NCBI GenBank assembly: GCA_959347315.1
Contig: OY365814.1
Span: 32,350,387 to 32,414,386 of the forward strand
Direction: 5' to 3'
Length of the DNA: 64,000 bases
Source of the DNA: Bimastos eiseni
Lineage: Eukaryota; Annelida; Clitellata; Crassiclitellata; Lumbricidae
Program-made: the position numbers and the translations under genes
Shown: positions 43,936-54,779 of the stretch, one piece after another
How positions within the stretch are numbered: the stretch's first letter is position 1
Layout of the letters: the number at the start of each line of letters is the position of its first letter
The notes under the pieces: generated by a model
Seen by the model: the letters and a program-made list of their open reading frames with translations, nothing else
Database searches by the model: none
Told to the model about the DNA's origin: nothing

Positions 43936-44168
43936 AGATTGACAAGTCCTTCATTCGCCGCATGGCGATGTGGATCAAATTAGATGTATAACGTAACGGG
44001 CGCCTTGCATGACGGCCGACGGTTAAACTAGTCATCATTCGTTCATACTGCATTTGTAATCCAACTGCGATTTGTCAATTTTGAATTAAATGAAAATTCT
44101 TATTGTTATTTCTCCTGTGTTTCATCAGATTATGTAATAACTTCTAGGATTTGATGACAGGGTAGTTC

Positions 44169-44709
44169 ATGGCTGGCATGTTTTTCGGCCACGGCGGTCA
44201 CGGTCACAGCCACGCCAATGGCGCTGAGTGCCAGGGCCATGGACCGCCAAAAGACATGTCCGAGGAGATGCGCCAAAAACTGCTTCAGCAGCTCGAGGCC
44301 CGCATGCAGGAGATGCAGAGCCGGGGCCACAGTCACAACCACAAACCCAGCGTCAACAGCTTAGAACCCGACCCACTTAAAACGTCCTTCAACTCCTTTC
44401 TCTACGGTTATGGGCACGAGCCCCCAACCCCTCCAAACGGGTGGGACGTACTGGCGAAAGTGGCCTCGCCTGAGACGGCCTCGGCCGACGTCGGAGTCCT
44501 TGGGGCGTCCAGAGATTTGTCGGCGCGGGACAATTTCTGGTCGGTCAATGTCCCAGTGTTGGGGCGGCTACGGGTCGTGAAGGACGGACAGGGCTGGGTG
44601 ATGGCGTCGTGTGTCGTCCTCTACTGGATTTATGGAAACTGGAGTACCTGGAATGCTATCCTTCTGCCGTATTATTATGATGGAACGATGAATCTCTTCT
44701 TTCTTCTGA
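44169..44709 (+). CDS. ZDHHC21-like: ZDHHC21-like palmitoyltransferase, exon 1 (His-rich N-terminus, TM1)
   Basis: ATG at 44169 follows an in-frame TAG six bases upstream. The exon is open to donor GTAAGA at 44710 (phase 1), 180 codons. Residues 1-60 are rich in His/Gly (MFFGHGGHGHSHANG and RGHSHNHKP, eight His), separated by a charged helical stretch (EEMRQKLLQQLEARMQEMQS). Residues 132-180 align with the start of vertebrate ZDHHC21: GRLRVVKDGQGWVMASCVVL, then WNAILLPYYYDG (human RIHFVVDPHGWCCMG and PKIVLFPHYEEG). They hold the first membrane span. Human ZDHHC21 lacks the 130-residue extension. DHHC enzymes S-acylate cysteines of membrane-associated proteins at Golgi or plasma membrane. Confidence 0.9.
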
Positions 44710-45696
44710 GTAAGAACTGTCTGTTTGGAAAAATCTCACCAATCAATCAATTAATAAATCAATTACTCAATCAATGTGGTTTATTTGTAGCCATTGCAGA
44801 CAGTTTGCTCAAGGCAAAAGGGAAATATGTATATATGTGTATGCATGTATGTGTGGTAATGCATGAATGTATAATTATGTGTCAATGTGTACCTGTATGT
44901 ATGTTGATTTATGTATGTGTAAGTGTTTGTGTGTCTTTGTCTCTGGATTGTGGTTCAGTGAGGTACTTACTTACTTGCTTTTATGTGCATTTGTGTGTAT
45001 TCTGTATGTGATACATATATTATATTTAAAGTCAGGTGCTTGTAAACCACTTTGGATTTAGTTGAGATATGATGCTTTTCGTTGCATGTTGGAGGTTATT
45101 GTCTCAAGTGATGTTAAGTATTTTTTGAGTGGTACTATGTATGCATATATGTATCTTTACTACCCTCTAAGTACCTCACTAAAGCCTTGCCTGTGCCAAC
45201 ACATTAGTGATGTTAAAGTTAGGGTAAACAATGGTTAGGTCTCTAATTAATTTACAGTTTGCATTGCTTTCAACTAACCGTCTGTGTACATAATTTTGTC
45301 ATAAACGGGTGACCCTCCTAGCAGGACTATTGTCCCTTGAGGTCTATCTTCTCCTTTGTTCCCTTTGTTATTGTCTTTCTCTTGTTATATTGTGTCATGG
45401 GAACAGTAAATATCATGGTTATGGTAAGTATTATTATAGTTATGGTAATAATTTATTTATTCAGTCTGTTTATATATCCATTGTCCCATATAACTGCTCA
45501 AAGCTGTTCCCCTTGGAAATAACAATAATTATCAAGCGTTAATTGAAAGTTCACAAAGTGTCCTTGGCTGAAGCTAGTACTAAATCCATCAACCAACGAA
45601 CCGGAGCTAACCAGTTTTTATCTATGATGTGTGTTTAATGTTATGTCTCCGTGTATGCCTGCATATCTGCTATGTGTGTTTGTTTTTCTCTCTCAG
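44710..45696. other. ZDHHC intron 1
   Basis: AT-rich, with a TGTATGT-rich stretch at 44825-44945 and no other supported feature. Confidence 0.6.
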
Positions 45697-45789
45697 CGTA
45701 TGCCTTCGTCTCTGTCATGTGCATCGCCAGCTTCTTCCGTGCTTCGACATTGAGCCCTGGATCTCTCCAGACCTCTCAGACGCCACAAG
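45697..45789 (+). CDS. ZDHHC21-like: ZDHHC21-like, exon 2 (TM2 and DPG-like motif)
   Basis: The acceptor TTTTCTCTCTCAG (AG 45695-45696) joins in phase 1, giving TYAFVSVMCIASFFRASTLS and PGSLQTSQTPQ. The donor is GTTAGT at 45790 (phase 1). FFRASTLSPGSL corresponds to VRASITDPGRLP of ZDHHC21, so the usual Asp-Pro-Gly motif after TM2 is Ser-Pro-Gly here. Confidence 0.9.
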
Positions 45790-46621
45790 GTTAGTCGCAT
45801 CAAATCTAAGCTTTGAATCCATGTTCTCTACATTATATGGCGAGTAATTTTCCCTCTAATTTTTTGGAGATAACTTGAGCAGGAAATCATTTTTTGTGGA
45901 ACATGTTATAAACAGTTCACACTTTTGTGCGCAGGTACGAGTTGAATGCGATGATAGTTAAATCAAGACCAAATCTATAAGTCTATGGTGATAAGTTCGG
46001 ATGACCTAAGAAAAAAGTCCCTTGTCTAAAGATATATAAGGAGATGTATCAGCCAAGGAACCAAAGTGTATGGAGTTAGGTAGGTTGCAGCTGCCGAGGA
46101 GACTTGATTTGCGTAATGGGACTACGTGGGCCATTGTAATACGTAATAATATTTCATGTAATATTTTAAACTTGTCTTTTTTGGCATTTTAATTTGATGT
46201 GATCTAATAGACTTATCTTTTTTGGTACTTTAATTTGATGTGATATTTGAAACTTATATTTTTTGGCTTTCTGATTTGATGTAATAGTTGAAATTATCTT
46301 TTTTTGTCTTTCAAATATGAAAGTAAGTAAGAATATTCTTTACTAGACTACCAGCAAACGCACAGTAGCTTACATAATGTTTGAATACTAATTATTGCTG
46401 TATAAATATGATGTTATTTATGAAACTTATGTTTTTTGGCATTCTAATTTAATGTATATAGGCCTATGAAATGTGTCTTCAATGTCATTCTAATTCGTTA
46501 GATTAGAACTGTAGGTTGTAAATTACATTGTCTGAGTGTATGATTACATTATGTAGGTATTCTTGTTGTTGTAACGTATGCTGTGTAATGTATACATTGT
46601 GTGTAATTTATTGTTTATTAG
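45790..46621. other. ZDHHC intron 2
   Basis: AT-rich. The motif TTTTTTGGCATTTTAATTTG recurs in variants at 46178, 46218, 46258, 46298 and 46435, a loose 40-bp repeat ending TTTGATGTGATAT. Confidence 0.6.
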
Positions 46622-46727
46622 AAACATGGACTGACTGTAAAACATGTCTTCAGAAACGACCTCCACTCTGCCACCACTGTCGCCGCTGTGGTCAGTGCGT
46701 CCGAAAGATGGACCACCACTGTCCCTG
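46622..46727 (+). CDS. ZDHHC21-like: ZDHHC21-like, exon 3 (DHHC cysteine-rich domain)
   Basis: The acceptor TTGTTTATTAG (AG 46620-46621) joins in phase 1 and the donor GTGAGA lies at 46728 (phase 2). It reads [20 protein letters not shown] and [15 protein letters not shown]. Zinc ligands follow the CCHC pattern of the domain (Cys217, Cys220, His230, Cys231, Cys234, Cys237). The catalytic motif is DHHC at residues 242-245, with Cys245 the acyl-accepting residue. The Trp of DHHCPW is split across the intron and restored by the next exon. Confidence 0.97.
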
Positions 46728-46854
46728 GTGAGAACGACCATTGACAGTGTCATCCATTGACTGATGGCTTCTATAGTGCGTTAGCTGTGTCAGATGATTT
46801 CGTTCCAGGAAGCATGTGTCAAGTCTGAGTGGGTTGGAAAATGGTAATTAACAG

Positions 46855-47180
46855 ATTAGGCGAGTCAATAGATTAGGTCGGGTAATAGGTTAGAGTTCAA
46901 GGTAAGGCATGAAGTATTGTTTATCAAGAGGTAAGTTAAGGCAAGAGGTAAGGTTTTTACTCAATTTTTTTGTGCAAGAGGTGATGTTAGGCAGGAGATA
47001 TTGTTATGCAAGAGATGAGTTAAGACAAGAGGCAATGTTAGGCAAGAGGTGAGTTTAGGTATGAGGTAGTATTATATAAGAGGTATTAAGAGCGTTAATA
47101 AGGCTAGATTTTAGGCATGCTAGAGGTAAGGTGAGGCAAGATGTCAGGCATATAGGGCAAGAGGTAAGACATTGTTCTTT
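46855..47180. repeat. Degenerate ~16-bp minisatellite in ZDHHC intron 3
   Basis: GGCAAGAGGTAAGTTA-like units (GGCAAGAGGTAAGG, GGCAAGAGGTGAGTTTAGG, GGCAAGAGGCAATGTTA) recur about fifteen times with heavy divergence. Several contain GGTAAG and resemble splice donors. Confidence 0.75.
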
Positions 47181-47222
47181 ACAAATCTCAGCAATTAAGT
47201 TGGTTTTTTGTATGTGTTAAAG

Positions 47223-47361
47223 GATCAACAACTGTGTTGGTGAAGAGAACCAATTTGCCTTCATTCAGCTCCTCGTCTATGCGTGTTTACTCAGCGCCAA
47301 CACTCTGGCACTTCAGGCGGCGCACTTCTTCTGGCTCGGAGGCTGCAAGACCTGCGACCAG
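47223..47361 (+). CDS. ZDHHC21-like: ZDHHC21-like, exon 4 (end of DHHC domain and TM3)
   Basis: The acceptor TGTGTTAAAG (AG 47221-47222) supplies G to complete Trp247, then INNCVGEENQFAFIQLLVYA, invariant in DHHC enzymes (DHHCPWINNCVGxxN). TM3 follows (LLSANTLALQAAHFFW) and the exon ends GGCKTCDQ at donor GTTGGC (47362), phase 0. The donor is weak but the phase fits exon 5. Confidence 0.95.
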
Positions 47362-47635
47362 GTTGGCAACACTTTTCGCTAACCTATTTAATCTGTGTAT
47401 ATTCACGGTTGTGTCCTTCCCCTTTCTTTTAAATGTGTTATTGACTCTGGTCTGTGTTATACCCTAGGAACTGCTGAATTTCTGCTCCAGGTCTTGGAAT
47501 CCTATGGATTCCACGGCTGCTTGTGGGCTCTTATGCCTACTGTTATGGATCAGTCCAAAAGCTTTGCCTGTGCTGGATCAGCCCGTTTTTATCATTTATA
47601 TATTTTTCATGTTTTAGGTTTTCTTGGAGAGCATG

Positions 47636-47800
47636 AGTAAATATAAAAATACGAAATATTGAGTAAATATAAAAATATGAAAAATTGAGTAAATATAAAA
47701 ATATGAAAAATTTAGTATTTATATAAAAATATGAAAAATTGAGTAAATATAAAAATAATGAAAAATTGAATGAATATAAAAATATTGACAAAATCATTCC
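47636..47800. repeat. AT-rich minisatellite in ZDHHC intron 4
   Basis: The unit TTGAGTAAATATAAAAATAT with GAAAAA recurs about five times between 47636 and 47795. Confidence 0.9.
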
Positions 47801-48333
47801 ATTCATTGTTATAAACTAAGATGATAAGTAGTTTTTTTGCATGTGAACAGACTCCAGGGGGTGATGGGTGATGCTTCCCTTGCCTCCCTGTGGACACTTA
47901 TGCGCTTGAGTAAAGGATGGAATCTGTTCTCAATCATCTGGCTGATGCCTTGTTCGTTATCATGATGGTACTACTGAAGTGATTGGATTATATCCATAGA
48001 TAATTAATTGATTAATGTGTCACTAAGTTTGTACAAAGTCAGATTTGTCATAAAAGAAGCAGGGGGTTGACTGATCGGAATTCTTGGAATCTTAACAAAC
48101 CCGCAATATTTCAACGCCCATGTAGCTGAAGCTGAGGTCAAATTTGATGCCGGTTCTCTGGTTTCGTAGTATCTGACCAATTCTGCTGCCAGTCGCTTGG
48201 ATTTTAGGCTTTGTAATGATAATCATACACTATGGTTGTTGTTTGATTGACTGATTGATTTCATTGATCTATTTATTTATTGATTTATTTATTTAGTGAT
48301 CGATTTAGTGATTGATCAATTGTGTCCTTGCAG

Positions 48334-48450
48334 GATTCGTTCGTGATTTACTATCGAACTCCAATTATATTGATCTGTGTTGCCATGGCGACTGTCATGC
48401 TGGTCTCCATGGTCGGTCTGTGCCTCACGCAGCACATCAGCATCACCCAT
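48334..48450 (+). CDS. ZDHHC21-like: ZDHHC21-like, exon 5 (TM4)
   Basis: The acceptor TGTCCTTGCAG (AG 48332-48333), phase 0, 39 codons, donor GTACGC at 48451. It reads DSFVIYYRTPIILICVAMAT and VMLVSMVGLCLTQHISITH. This aligns well with human ZDHHC21 DLFVFRHELAIMRLAAFMGI and TMLVGITGLFYTQIIGIITD, supporting the ZDHHC21 assignment over other DHHC classes. Confidence 0.94.
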
Positions 48451-48734
48451 GTACGCATTTTTAATTAATTTTTTGATAATTTATATAGCTCCAGTCTAGT
48501 AATCATACGGGCCTTCTGCTTTACTATAAGTAATCTTAACTGTTATATTATTTTCAATGGTCGCAACTGCCATTTTGTAAAGGGCGTTCCTCTGTTTGAT
48601 CATCAACAGCTGCGAATTATGTTGTTCCTGGTACAAGACGATGTGTATGTATGTGCCTCTGTGTGTTTCATGAGATAAACACAGGCATACACATATACAT
48701 TCTGTGCCTTTGGGTAGATGTTAACATATGTGTG

Positions 48735-48846
48735 TATATATATATATATATTTACATATATATATATATATGTTATATATTTACATATATATATATATAT
48801 ATGTTATATATTTTTATATATATATATATTTGTTATATATTTATAA

Positions 48847-48878
<32 letters not shown>

Positions 48879-48962
48879 TTATATATATTTATATATATAT
48901 ATATATATATATTTGTTTTATATATATATATATTATATATATATATTATATATATATGTGTG
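48735..48962. repeat. (TA)n microsatellite block in ZDHHC intron 5
   Basis: About 220 bp of TA tracts broken by TTTACA and TTGTTA, ending 20 bp before the next acceptor. Confidence 0.95.
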
Positions 48963-48980
48963 TTTGTGGTGGGTGTTTAG

Positions 48981-49051
48981 GGCACTACAACGGTTGAGTG
49001 GATGAAACTGCAGCAGCAGATCTTCATGACGGGAATTATTCCGGAGAATAT
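48981..49051 (+). CDS. ZDHHC21-like: ZDHHC21-like, exon 6 (TTxE-like motif)
   Basis: The acceptor GGGTGTTTAG (AG 48979-48980), phase 0. It reads GTTTVEWMKLQQQIFMTGII and PEN. TTTVE fits the TTxE motif that follows TM4 in DHHC enzymes (human ZDHHC21 DTTSIEKM). Donor GTGAGT at 49052 leaves in phase 2; without splicing a stop (ATG TGA) follows at once. Human ZDHHC21 has about 35-45 more residues, so a last exon is expected downstream but I could not identify it before 64000. Confidence 0.9.
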
Positions 49052-49059
49052 GTGAGTGA

Positions 49060-49480
49060 ACGCTTGCTTCTCTTTGATACGATGGGTTTAACGATGATGA
49101 TGTCTGATATTGCGATTTCAGTCTCTGTGACCATCAGATTAGCCATGTATGTTATTCGATTAGATTAGTTACAGAAGTCGTATGATTAGACATTCTTACT
49201 CTTTCGACCAATCATTGTTCTTCAATTAATGAAAGTTCGTCTTATACAATGCTTCTGTTTAGTACTGATTAAACATTGACTATCAACATTTAATATTGGA
49301 TTGCTCGTCCAGTGTTGACTTTCTACCATACCTGTTGAATGGTCTTTTGGGTTATCGTGTGCAATTGGTCGATGCCTTTTGAAGTAGACACTTGTGCTAT
49401 AGCAGTTCCTAATTAATAATTATAAGAGAAATAATAGTGATAATATGTTGCTCTTTAATTGTTTATCTTAGACCAGAACA
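49060..49480. other. Downstream of ZDHHC exon 6, unassigned
   Basis: AT-rich, probably intron. No exon recognised. Confidence 0.4.
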
Positions 49481-50700
49481 GACGCAATCCTGTTGTCATA
49501 CATACTCAGTACTTTGTGGAAGCAGTCATGCCTACCTCTGGATGTTTCCATGCCGACGACGCCTAACAACCGTAGAGAAGGCATCGGTCGTCTAGGAAAC
49601 GAGACCGAAGAACGTGGAACTGGAGCTGTATCGATTAATCGGTCGGCCAATTAATCGGGCCGATATCAAAAAATTATTTTTTAAATTTTATGATATTATT
49701 TTCAGTCTATAAAAGCAAAATAAATGACAGCAACATCACTGGGTCTGTGAAGGACGGCATTTCGTTCCGTTCCCTGATCGTGTCGCCGAGCCAATGGCTT
49801 CTTCAGACCAGTGGTGAGACCACCCACTGTGCTAGTATAGACCGTGGGAATGTGTCAACATAGGTCTTGTGCAGAGTGAGTCATAGTGCCTGCTTATAGG
49901 CCAAGGAATGGCTGGCCAATTCAAGCCAAGGAACAGCTGGCCAATTCAACAGAGAAACCGATGAATGTACATCGTGGAGGCATGCCTAATGAATACATGC
50001 TAGCTGCCAATCAGATCTCCCCGAAACATTTCAGTCGCCTGAGACTAGATGGTGGCTGTGAATAATTGGCAAGCCGCTCCTTGGCCTTTAATTACCCTGG
50101 GCACAGTTCAACGACGGGCGGTGTGTCTAATCTGTATTGCCTGCCTAGGATTAGTCCCCAACTACATGCATACGTCTCCTATGGAACAAGTATTTGCTTG
50201 TGTCACAACAATAGGCAGCAGCAGTAGGTCTATCTTTTGGAACCGGACATCTTGGGAAACACAAAGAAATAATTAGCTAAATAATCGGGTATCAGCAAAT
50301 GAATAATCGGTATCAGCATAATCGATCAGCAAAAAGTGATATTGGTAGAGCTCTACGTGGAACGCTGTAGTACATCAACCGACCACAAATCCTGCTGCTT
50401 AAGGAGAGTGAGAATGCCTGACGATGGGAGAATGCGTGACAGTGACGATGATTTGGATTTTATTAGTGCCTTCTTTCCAAATGAATGGAAGTTTCTGGCT
50501 TCTTCTTCTGTGGGTAGCAACTTGACGCTGTTCGTTTCAAGAGATTGTTTTGATTTATTTCAATGTATCCGTCGCCCAGTTTACGAAGAATAGCGTCCGA
50601 TTGCTTGTTTAACTCCAGCGCTTTCCAATTTATGGTCCTTTGGTTACAGGTCCACAAAGTAAATTAGAAGACAGAAATTTTTATAAGTTATAGCACAACA
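49481..50700. other. Unassigned, moderately GC-rich tract
   Basis: Contains CGATTAATCGGTCGGCCAATTAATCGG palindrome-like sequence around 49630-49665 and an open frame at 50336-50593 without known domain. It resembles a decayed transposon interior (see the hAT-like end at 50855-50880) but no boundary pair was found. Confidence 0.3.
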
Positions 50701-50819
50701 CTTACAAGGCTATCACTTTAGATGGCAATATAGTCGTTGAATTGTCTAAGCATACTTTTATGTAAATTTAATGTATGTGTATTTGAGGTGATTGAAAAAT
50801 GGGAGTTTATATGTTGGAT

Positions 50820-50881
50820 TTTTTCATTGCAACCAATTTTGCTAAGTCCCCTCCTGCGCTGAAAAGATTGGGAAGCACTGT
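50820..50881. mobile_element. hAT-like transposon 3' end
   Basis: GATTGGGAAGCACTG ends at 50880; its reverse complement CAGTGCTTCCCAATC is a typical hAT terminus. The partner end was not located. Confidence 0.4.
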
Positions 50882-51084
50882 TTTACTTTACATCCAAATT
50901 TTGATATTGTGTGAGTTCGATGGTTTCTAAGCGAGTGTATTATAATGGTTTGAAGTCAATATAACGGCTTATTTGATAGCATCACAATATCAACAGCTTT
51001 GCATTTCATGCAAATCCTCTGGTTAACCTTGTCTACATACAGATGATCCTGGAGGCCATTTTCCTATGATCATGTTTTGTGAGT

Positions 51085-51165
51085 TCCTGCTTAACGACGC
51101 TGTGTCATGATTAGAGTGTCCCTCCTTGCTCCAGGCTTTGGACTGGCACCAGCTGTTCAATTTTG
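51085..51165 (-). repeat. Family A repeat
   Basis: Reads GCTTAACGACGCTGTGTCAT, GTGTCCCTCCTTGCTCCAGG and CTTTGGACTGGCACCAGC. Confidence 0.75.
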
Positions 51166-51364
51166 TTATTTATATTTTTGCTTTCCCGACGACTTGATTT
51201 CGTTGTTGACTTATTTGTTTCTTTCTCTTGAATCAGGTTAATTTGAACATCATCAGCGGCTGATCTTTTTTCAATTTAATTAATTTATCATTTTGTGTGA
51301 GGTTATGGGTGTGTTTAGTTTTCTTTGAAGATTCAACATTGTTTCTTAACTGCTTTATCTAGTA

Positions 51365-51400
51365 CTGCGGTGGTTTTCAACCGGTTTGTGGAGATGGAAC
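51365..51400 (+). mobile_element. hAT-like terminus
   Basis: CGGTGGTTTTCAACCGG resembles CAGTGGTTCTCAACCGG hAT ends. Only one end is seen. Confidence 0.35.
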
Positions 51401-51714
51401 CCATATGCACATCATTTGCGTCACACGCATCCAGTGTTTCAAGAAATAAATGTAATTGTAACTTATTGGAGTAACTTTATATAAACATGAAATGTTGATC
51501 TTTCAGTTTTCAATGTTGGGATAACTTATGATGTTGGAATAATCATGTAATAATAATAATCGTTGTTTATTAATTTCAAATGGACACGCTGCTGTATTAG
51601 AAAGTCATAGCATGAACAGATGATCATGTTATTACAGAGGTCGAATTTTAACTGTGTGGCAGCCATGCAGTGTGACAGTCACTTCTTATTCAATTTAACC
51701 AATGCCACCGCCTA

Positions 51715-52025
51715 GCGAATGGAAGGACTAGTCTTGCTCCGAGATTCTTGGCTGATGTAATGCTTTGGCCTTATTCAGCTTCCTTCAATTGACTTGACCT
51801 CTTGGTTCCTCGTACTAGAACTGGTATGGCTCAGTCTCGATCTTTTGCTTCAATTGGTTCCTCTCTATGGAACGCGCTTTCTCCATCGATTTGCTCTAAA
51901 CTTCTATCTGGCAGTTTCTCATCCTTCTTCGTTTTTCTCAAAACCTGCTTCTTCTCGTGGGACCTTGCACTGGCAGCGCTTCTGAACTTTTCACCCCTAC
52001 TAAAGGAGCTCTATAAATACTTAAA
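51715..52025 (+). mobile_element. L2-like LINE C-terminus and tail
   Basis: The + frames give LAPRFLADVMLWPYSASF, then LLVPRTRTGMAQSRSFASIG, SSLWNALSPSICSKLLSGSF and FLKTCFFSW. It ends CCCCTACTAAAGGAGCTCTA with TAAATAC. It is the same subfamily as the - copy at 4215-4660. Confidence 0.85.
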
Positions 52026-52386
52026 TATAATAGTCATACAAATAGGGAATCGATCTTTCTTCCTATTGTTCTTCATACAAGTGTGTTTCCCATTAAAAAA
52101 TATTATTATAACAGAATCATGTTTGGATTGATTGACCAAAAGATTTTAGCAATTCTGCTTATTGCTCGTTCCTTTTAAAATGAGTTGGTATTTTTATATT
52201 TTCCTGCTTGGAAACCCCTTCTAACGACAGCAGAACATTATATGTTCTTCAGGACCACTGGTTGAAAGTCCTGGAGTACAGAAGGTCCTAGAAGGATTTG
52301 TTTGCTGATTATACTATGTATTGCAATGCTTGTTAGTTCTGGAAGCTGTGTACCGGTACTTTACGGTAATGTGCTAACGCTTTACA

Positions 52387-52757
52387 CTTTAGACCAGCGG
52401 TTTCCAACCGATGGTACGTGTACCCCTAGGGCAGTGGTTCCCAACCTTTATCGACTTAGGGCCACTTTTATTTAGTTGGAAGACATGATGGGCCAGAAGG
52501 TAAAAAATTATGCGTTTCATTTTTGACAGATTTTTATTTTAGAATAGAATCAAGTTACACATGGACAAATACATTTGATGTTAGTTATAAACGTCAATAA
52601 AATAGAGTAATTAATAATATAAATTAATTAATTTGTCAATATTCATATTTTGCACATGTATTTTTTTTATATCTTTGATAGGTCGAGGGCGCCTTTTTGA
52701 GATATGGCAGGCCACTTTTGGCCTGCGGGCCCCACATTGGGAATTGCTGCTTTAAGC
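52387..52757. mobile_element. hAT-like MITE (possibly nested) with imperfect 8-bp TSD
   Basis: CTTTAGAC (52387-52394) and CTTTAAGC (52750-52757) flank a 355-bp element. It begins CAGCGGTTTCCAACC and ends GGGAATTGCTG, with a second terminus CAGTGGTTCCCAACC at 52432. The final part GCCACTTTTGGCCTGCGGGC is typical of vertebrate and invertebrate hAT MITEs. No transposase. Confidence 0.75.
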
Positions 52758-52989
52758 ACTTGTGCTACATAATTCATCTGCTGTGGCTGATCTTTGATTT
52801 TGTATCAATGTGTACATTAGTGAATGGTGAGCATTTTTACTGAGTTGACTTATTTATCGTGACTTACATAAGATGTCGTTCTGGGGCTTTCCGACTTGGA
52901 AATAACCAGACAGGTGATTCCTAACTGGTAATTCCAAACTGAGAATTTTTAGCATGTTGGCTCAATTTTTCGTGATGGTCATGGCAACG

Positions 52990-53215
52990 TAGCTGTACTT
53001 TGCTGTTGTTGTGACAATATGGACTGTAGTTTGATGTGGTCATGACAATGTAACTTTACTTTACTGTTGTCATAGCAATGTAATGGTACTGTTGTCATGA
53101 CAATATCAACTGCAGTTTCTTGTTGTCATGGCAATGTAAATGTATTGTTGTCATGACAATGGAACTTTACTGTTGTCATGACAATGCAGCTGCAATTTGC
53201 TGTTGTCCAGCTACT
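52990..53215. repeat. Degenerate TGTTGTCATGACAATG minisatellite
   Basis: The partially palindromic unit GTTGTCATGACAATGTAACT recurs about seven times with variable spacing. Confidence 0.8.
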
Positions 53216-53825
53216 TTTTAGAACAGTTCGTATTTATTTTACATGAGGGACATAAATTAGGATCTTTCATTATTTCAATAATTAGTTATTGTATGATTCT
53301 GGTATTGCCATTGTTGATATTATTATTTTTATGCTCCAAGCTAGCAGCTAGCTACGTTCCGTCTGGTACTTAAGACAATGTCCAGAGACAATGCTTGATT
53401 AAACATTGTAGTTATTATTGTTATTAGGAATGTGTCAAGTTAGATTAGTTTCCATGCATAGTTGAGATTGTGTAAAGCACAATGTGTAGGAGTTGTTTTC
53501 TTTGAAGTTAGCCGAGTTTAAACTGCAGTTTATCAGATCATCATTGTAATATCAAGATATCTATGGATATCTTTTAGATAGAAATCTAATATATCTGTCA
53601 TTGTGCTGAATTTGAGTTAACCACCCTTTGTAGGCCCATGTTTGTTTTACTGAAATATAGTTTTAATGTAGTTTGACTTAATATTTATGTAGCACCTTGA
53701 AATTAATTTGGTCAAAAGTACTCTATTGTCATTGCTTTATCGTGCATGTATTTAATCTCAATTGTTCTTTGAATCTCATGCAGGAAATTATCGTTTTACC
53801 AGCTGTTTGATTGTTTTTTTTTGTG
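53216..53825. other. AT-rich, unassigned
   Basis: No feature recognised. Confidence 0.5.
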
Positions 53826-53829
53826 TGCT

Positions 53830-53895
53830 TGGTAGTGTAGCGGTTGGCGTGCTGGTCTGTCATAGGAGAGATTTGGGATCAAGATTTCTGCCCTG
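53830..53895 (+). mobile_element. tRNA-derived SINE head
   Basis: GGTAGTGTAGCGGTTGGCGT and GCTGGTCTGTCATAGG, then GATTTGGGATCAAGATTTC. A- and B-box-like parts have tRNA spacing. Confidence 0.55.
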
Positions 53896-54432
53896 TTTAG
53901 TGGCGCTGGCGTTGAAAATTTGGTATGCGATAGCCGCAATACGCTTGTTCCACATAATTTTCATTTTAAAAATATCAAAAGATGTAACATAATGAAATTT
54001 TTGATTGTAGTATGTTTTAAATGCATAGACCACTAAGACCAATATGTAATATCCCCAAACTATAGCAATTACTAGCAAAACTTTACGGACCATCAATCAC
54101 TTTATAGCAGAAAGTCTATAACCAAAAGCGTTCCTGGATATATTTATTTGCAAGCATCCATAGATAGAGTTTATCAAATTTTTCTCTCTCAACTGATAGG
54201 AAGAGATCACTGAGCGCTTTCGTCAGACATTGTCGATGTCTTATTTTAATATCTATAAACCAAAGCACTAAACTTCAGCAACGTGGACTTCAAATATTTC
54301 TTTTGGTACTCAATTGTGTATTTTGCTTCCATGCAGCGCCGCCACTTGCCCTGTTGCCAGTTCAATTACGGCATGTACACTGTCGGTGAGAGTGTGAGGC
54401 AGTGAAGTTTTGTTGCTGGCCACTCGCCTTCA

Positions 54433-54633
54433 TGTGCCAAAAGGGCCGTACCGAGGGAGGGGCCAGCGGGGCCGTGGCCCAGGGCGCAAATGTTGAAGGG
54501 CGCTAATTTCAGGATAGAATAACTTATTATTTCATAAAATGCACTCTTTTCAAAATTATGACAAAATGTGGGATCGCCAGATTGATGCTAGACACAGGGC
54601 GCAATTATAGCTCGGTAAGGCCCTGTGTGCCAA
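54433..54633. mobile_element. hAT MITE with perfect 8-bp TSD
   Basis: TGTGCCAA at 54433-54440 and 54626-54633 flank a 185-bp element. Its ends AAGGGCCGTACCGAG and CTCGGTAAGGCCCTG are inverted repeats (13 of 15 match). TSD length and a CAGGG-type end fit the hAT superfamily. It is non-autonomous and non-coding. Confidence 0.88.
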
Positions 54634-54779
54634 GGCTGTGAAATTGAAGTCGCTTACACTTTGCACGCTTATATTGTGTTTTCTGCTAAAGGTAGAAATA
54701 AGTTGCGTATGCTTATATGTTCCTGTCTATGCGTGTTTCTATGCCTCTTTGTTCCTGTGTATGTCTTTACATATGATAG

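Noticed and set aside
48651..48997. Tyr/Ile-rich frames
   Set aside because: (TA)n microsatellite.
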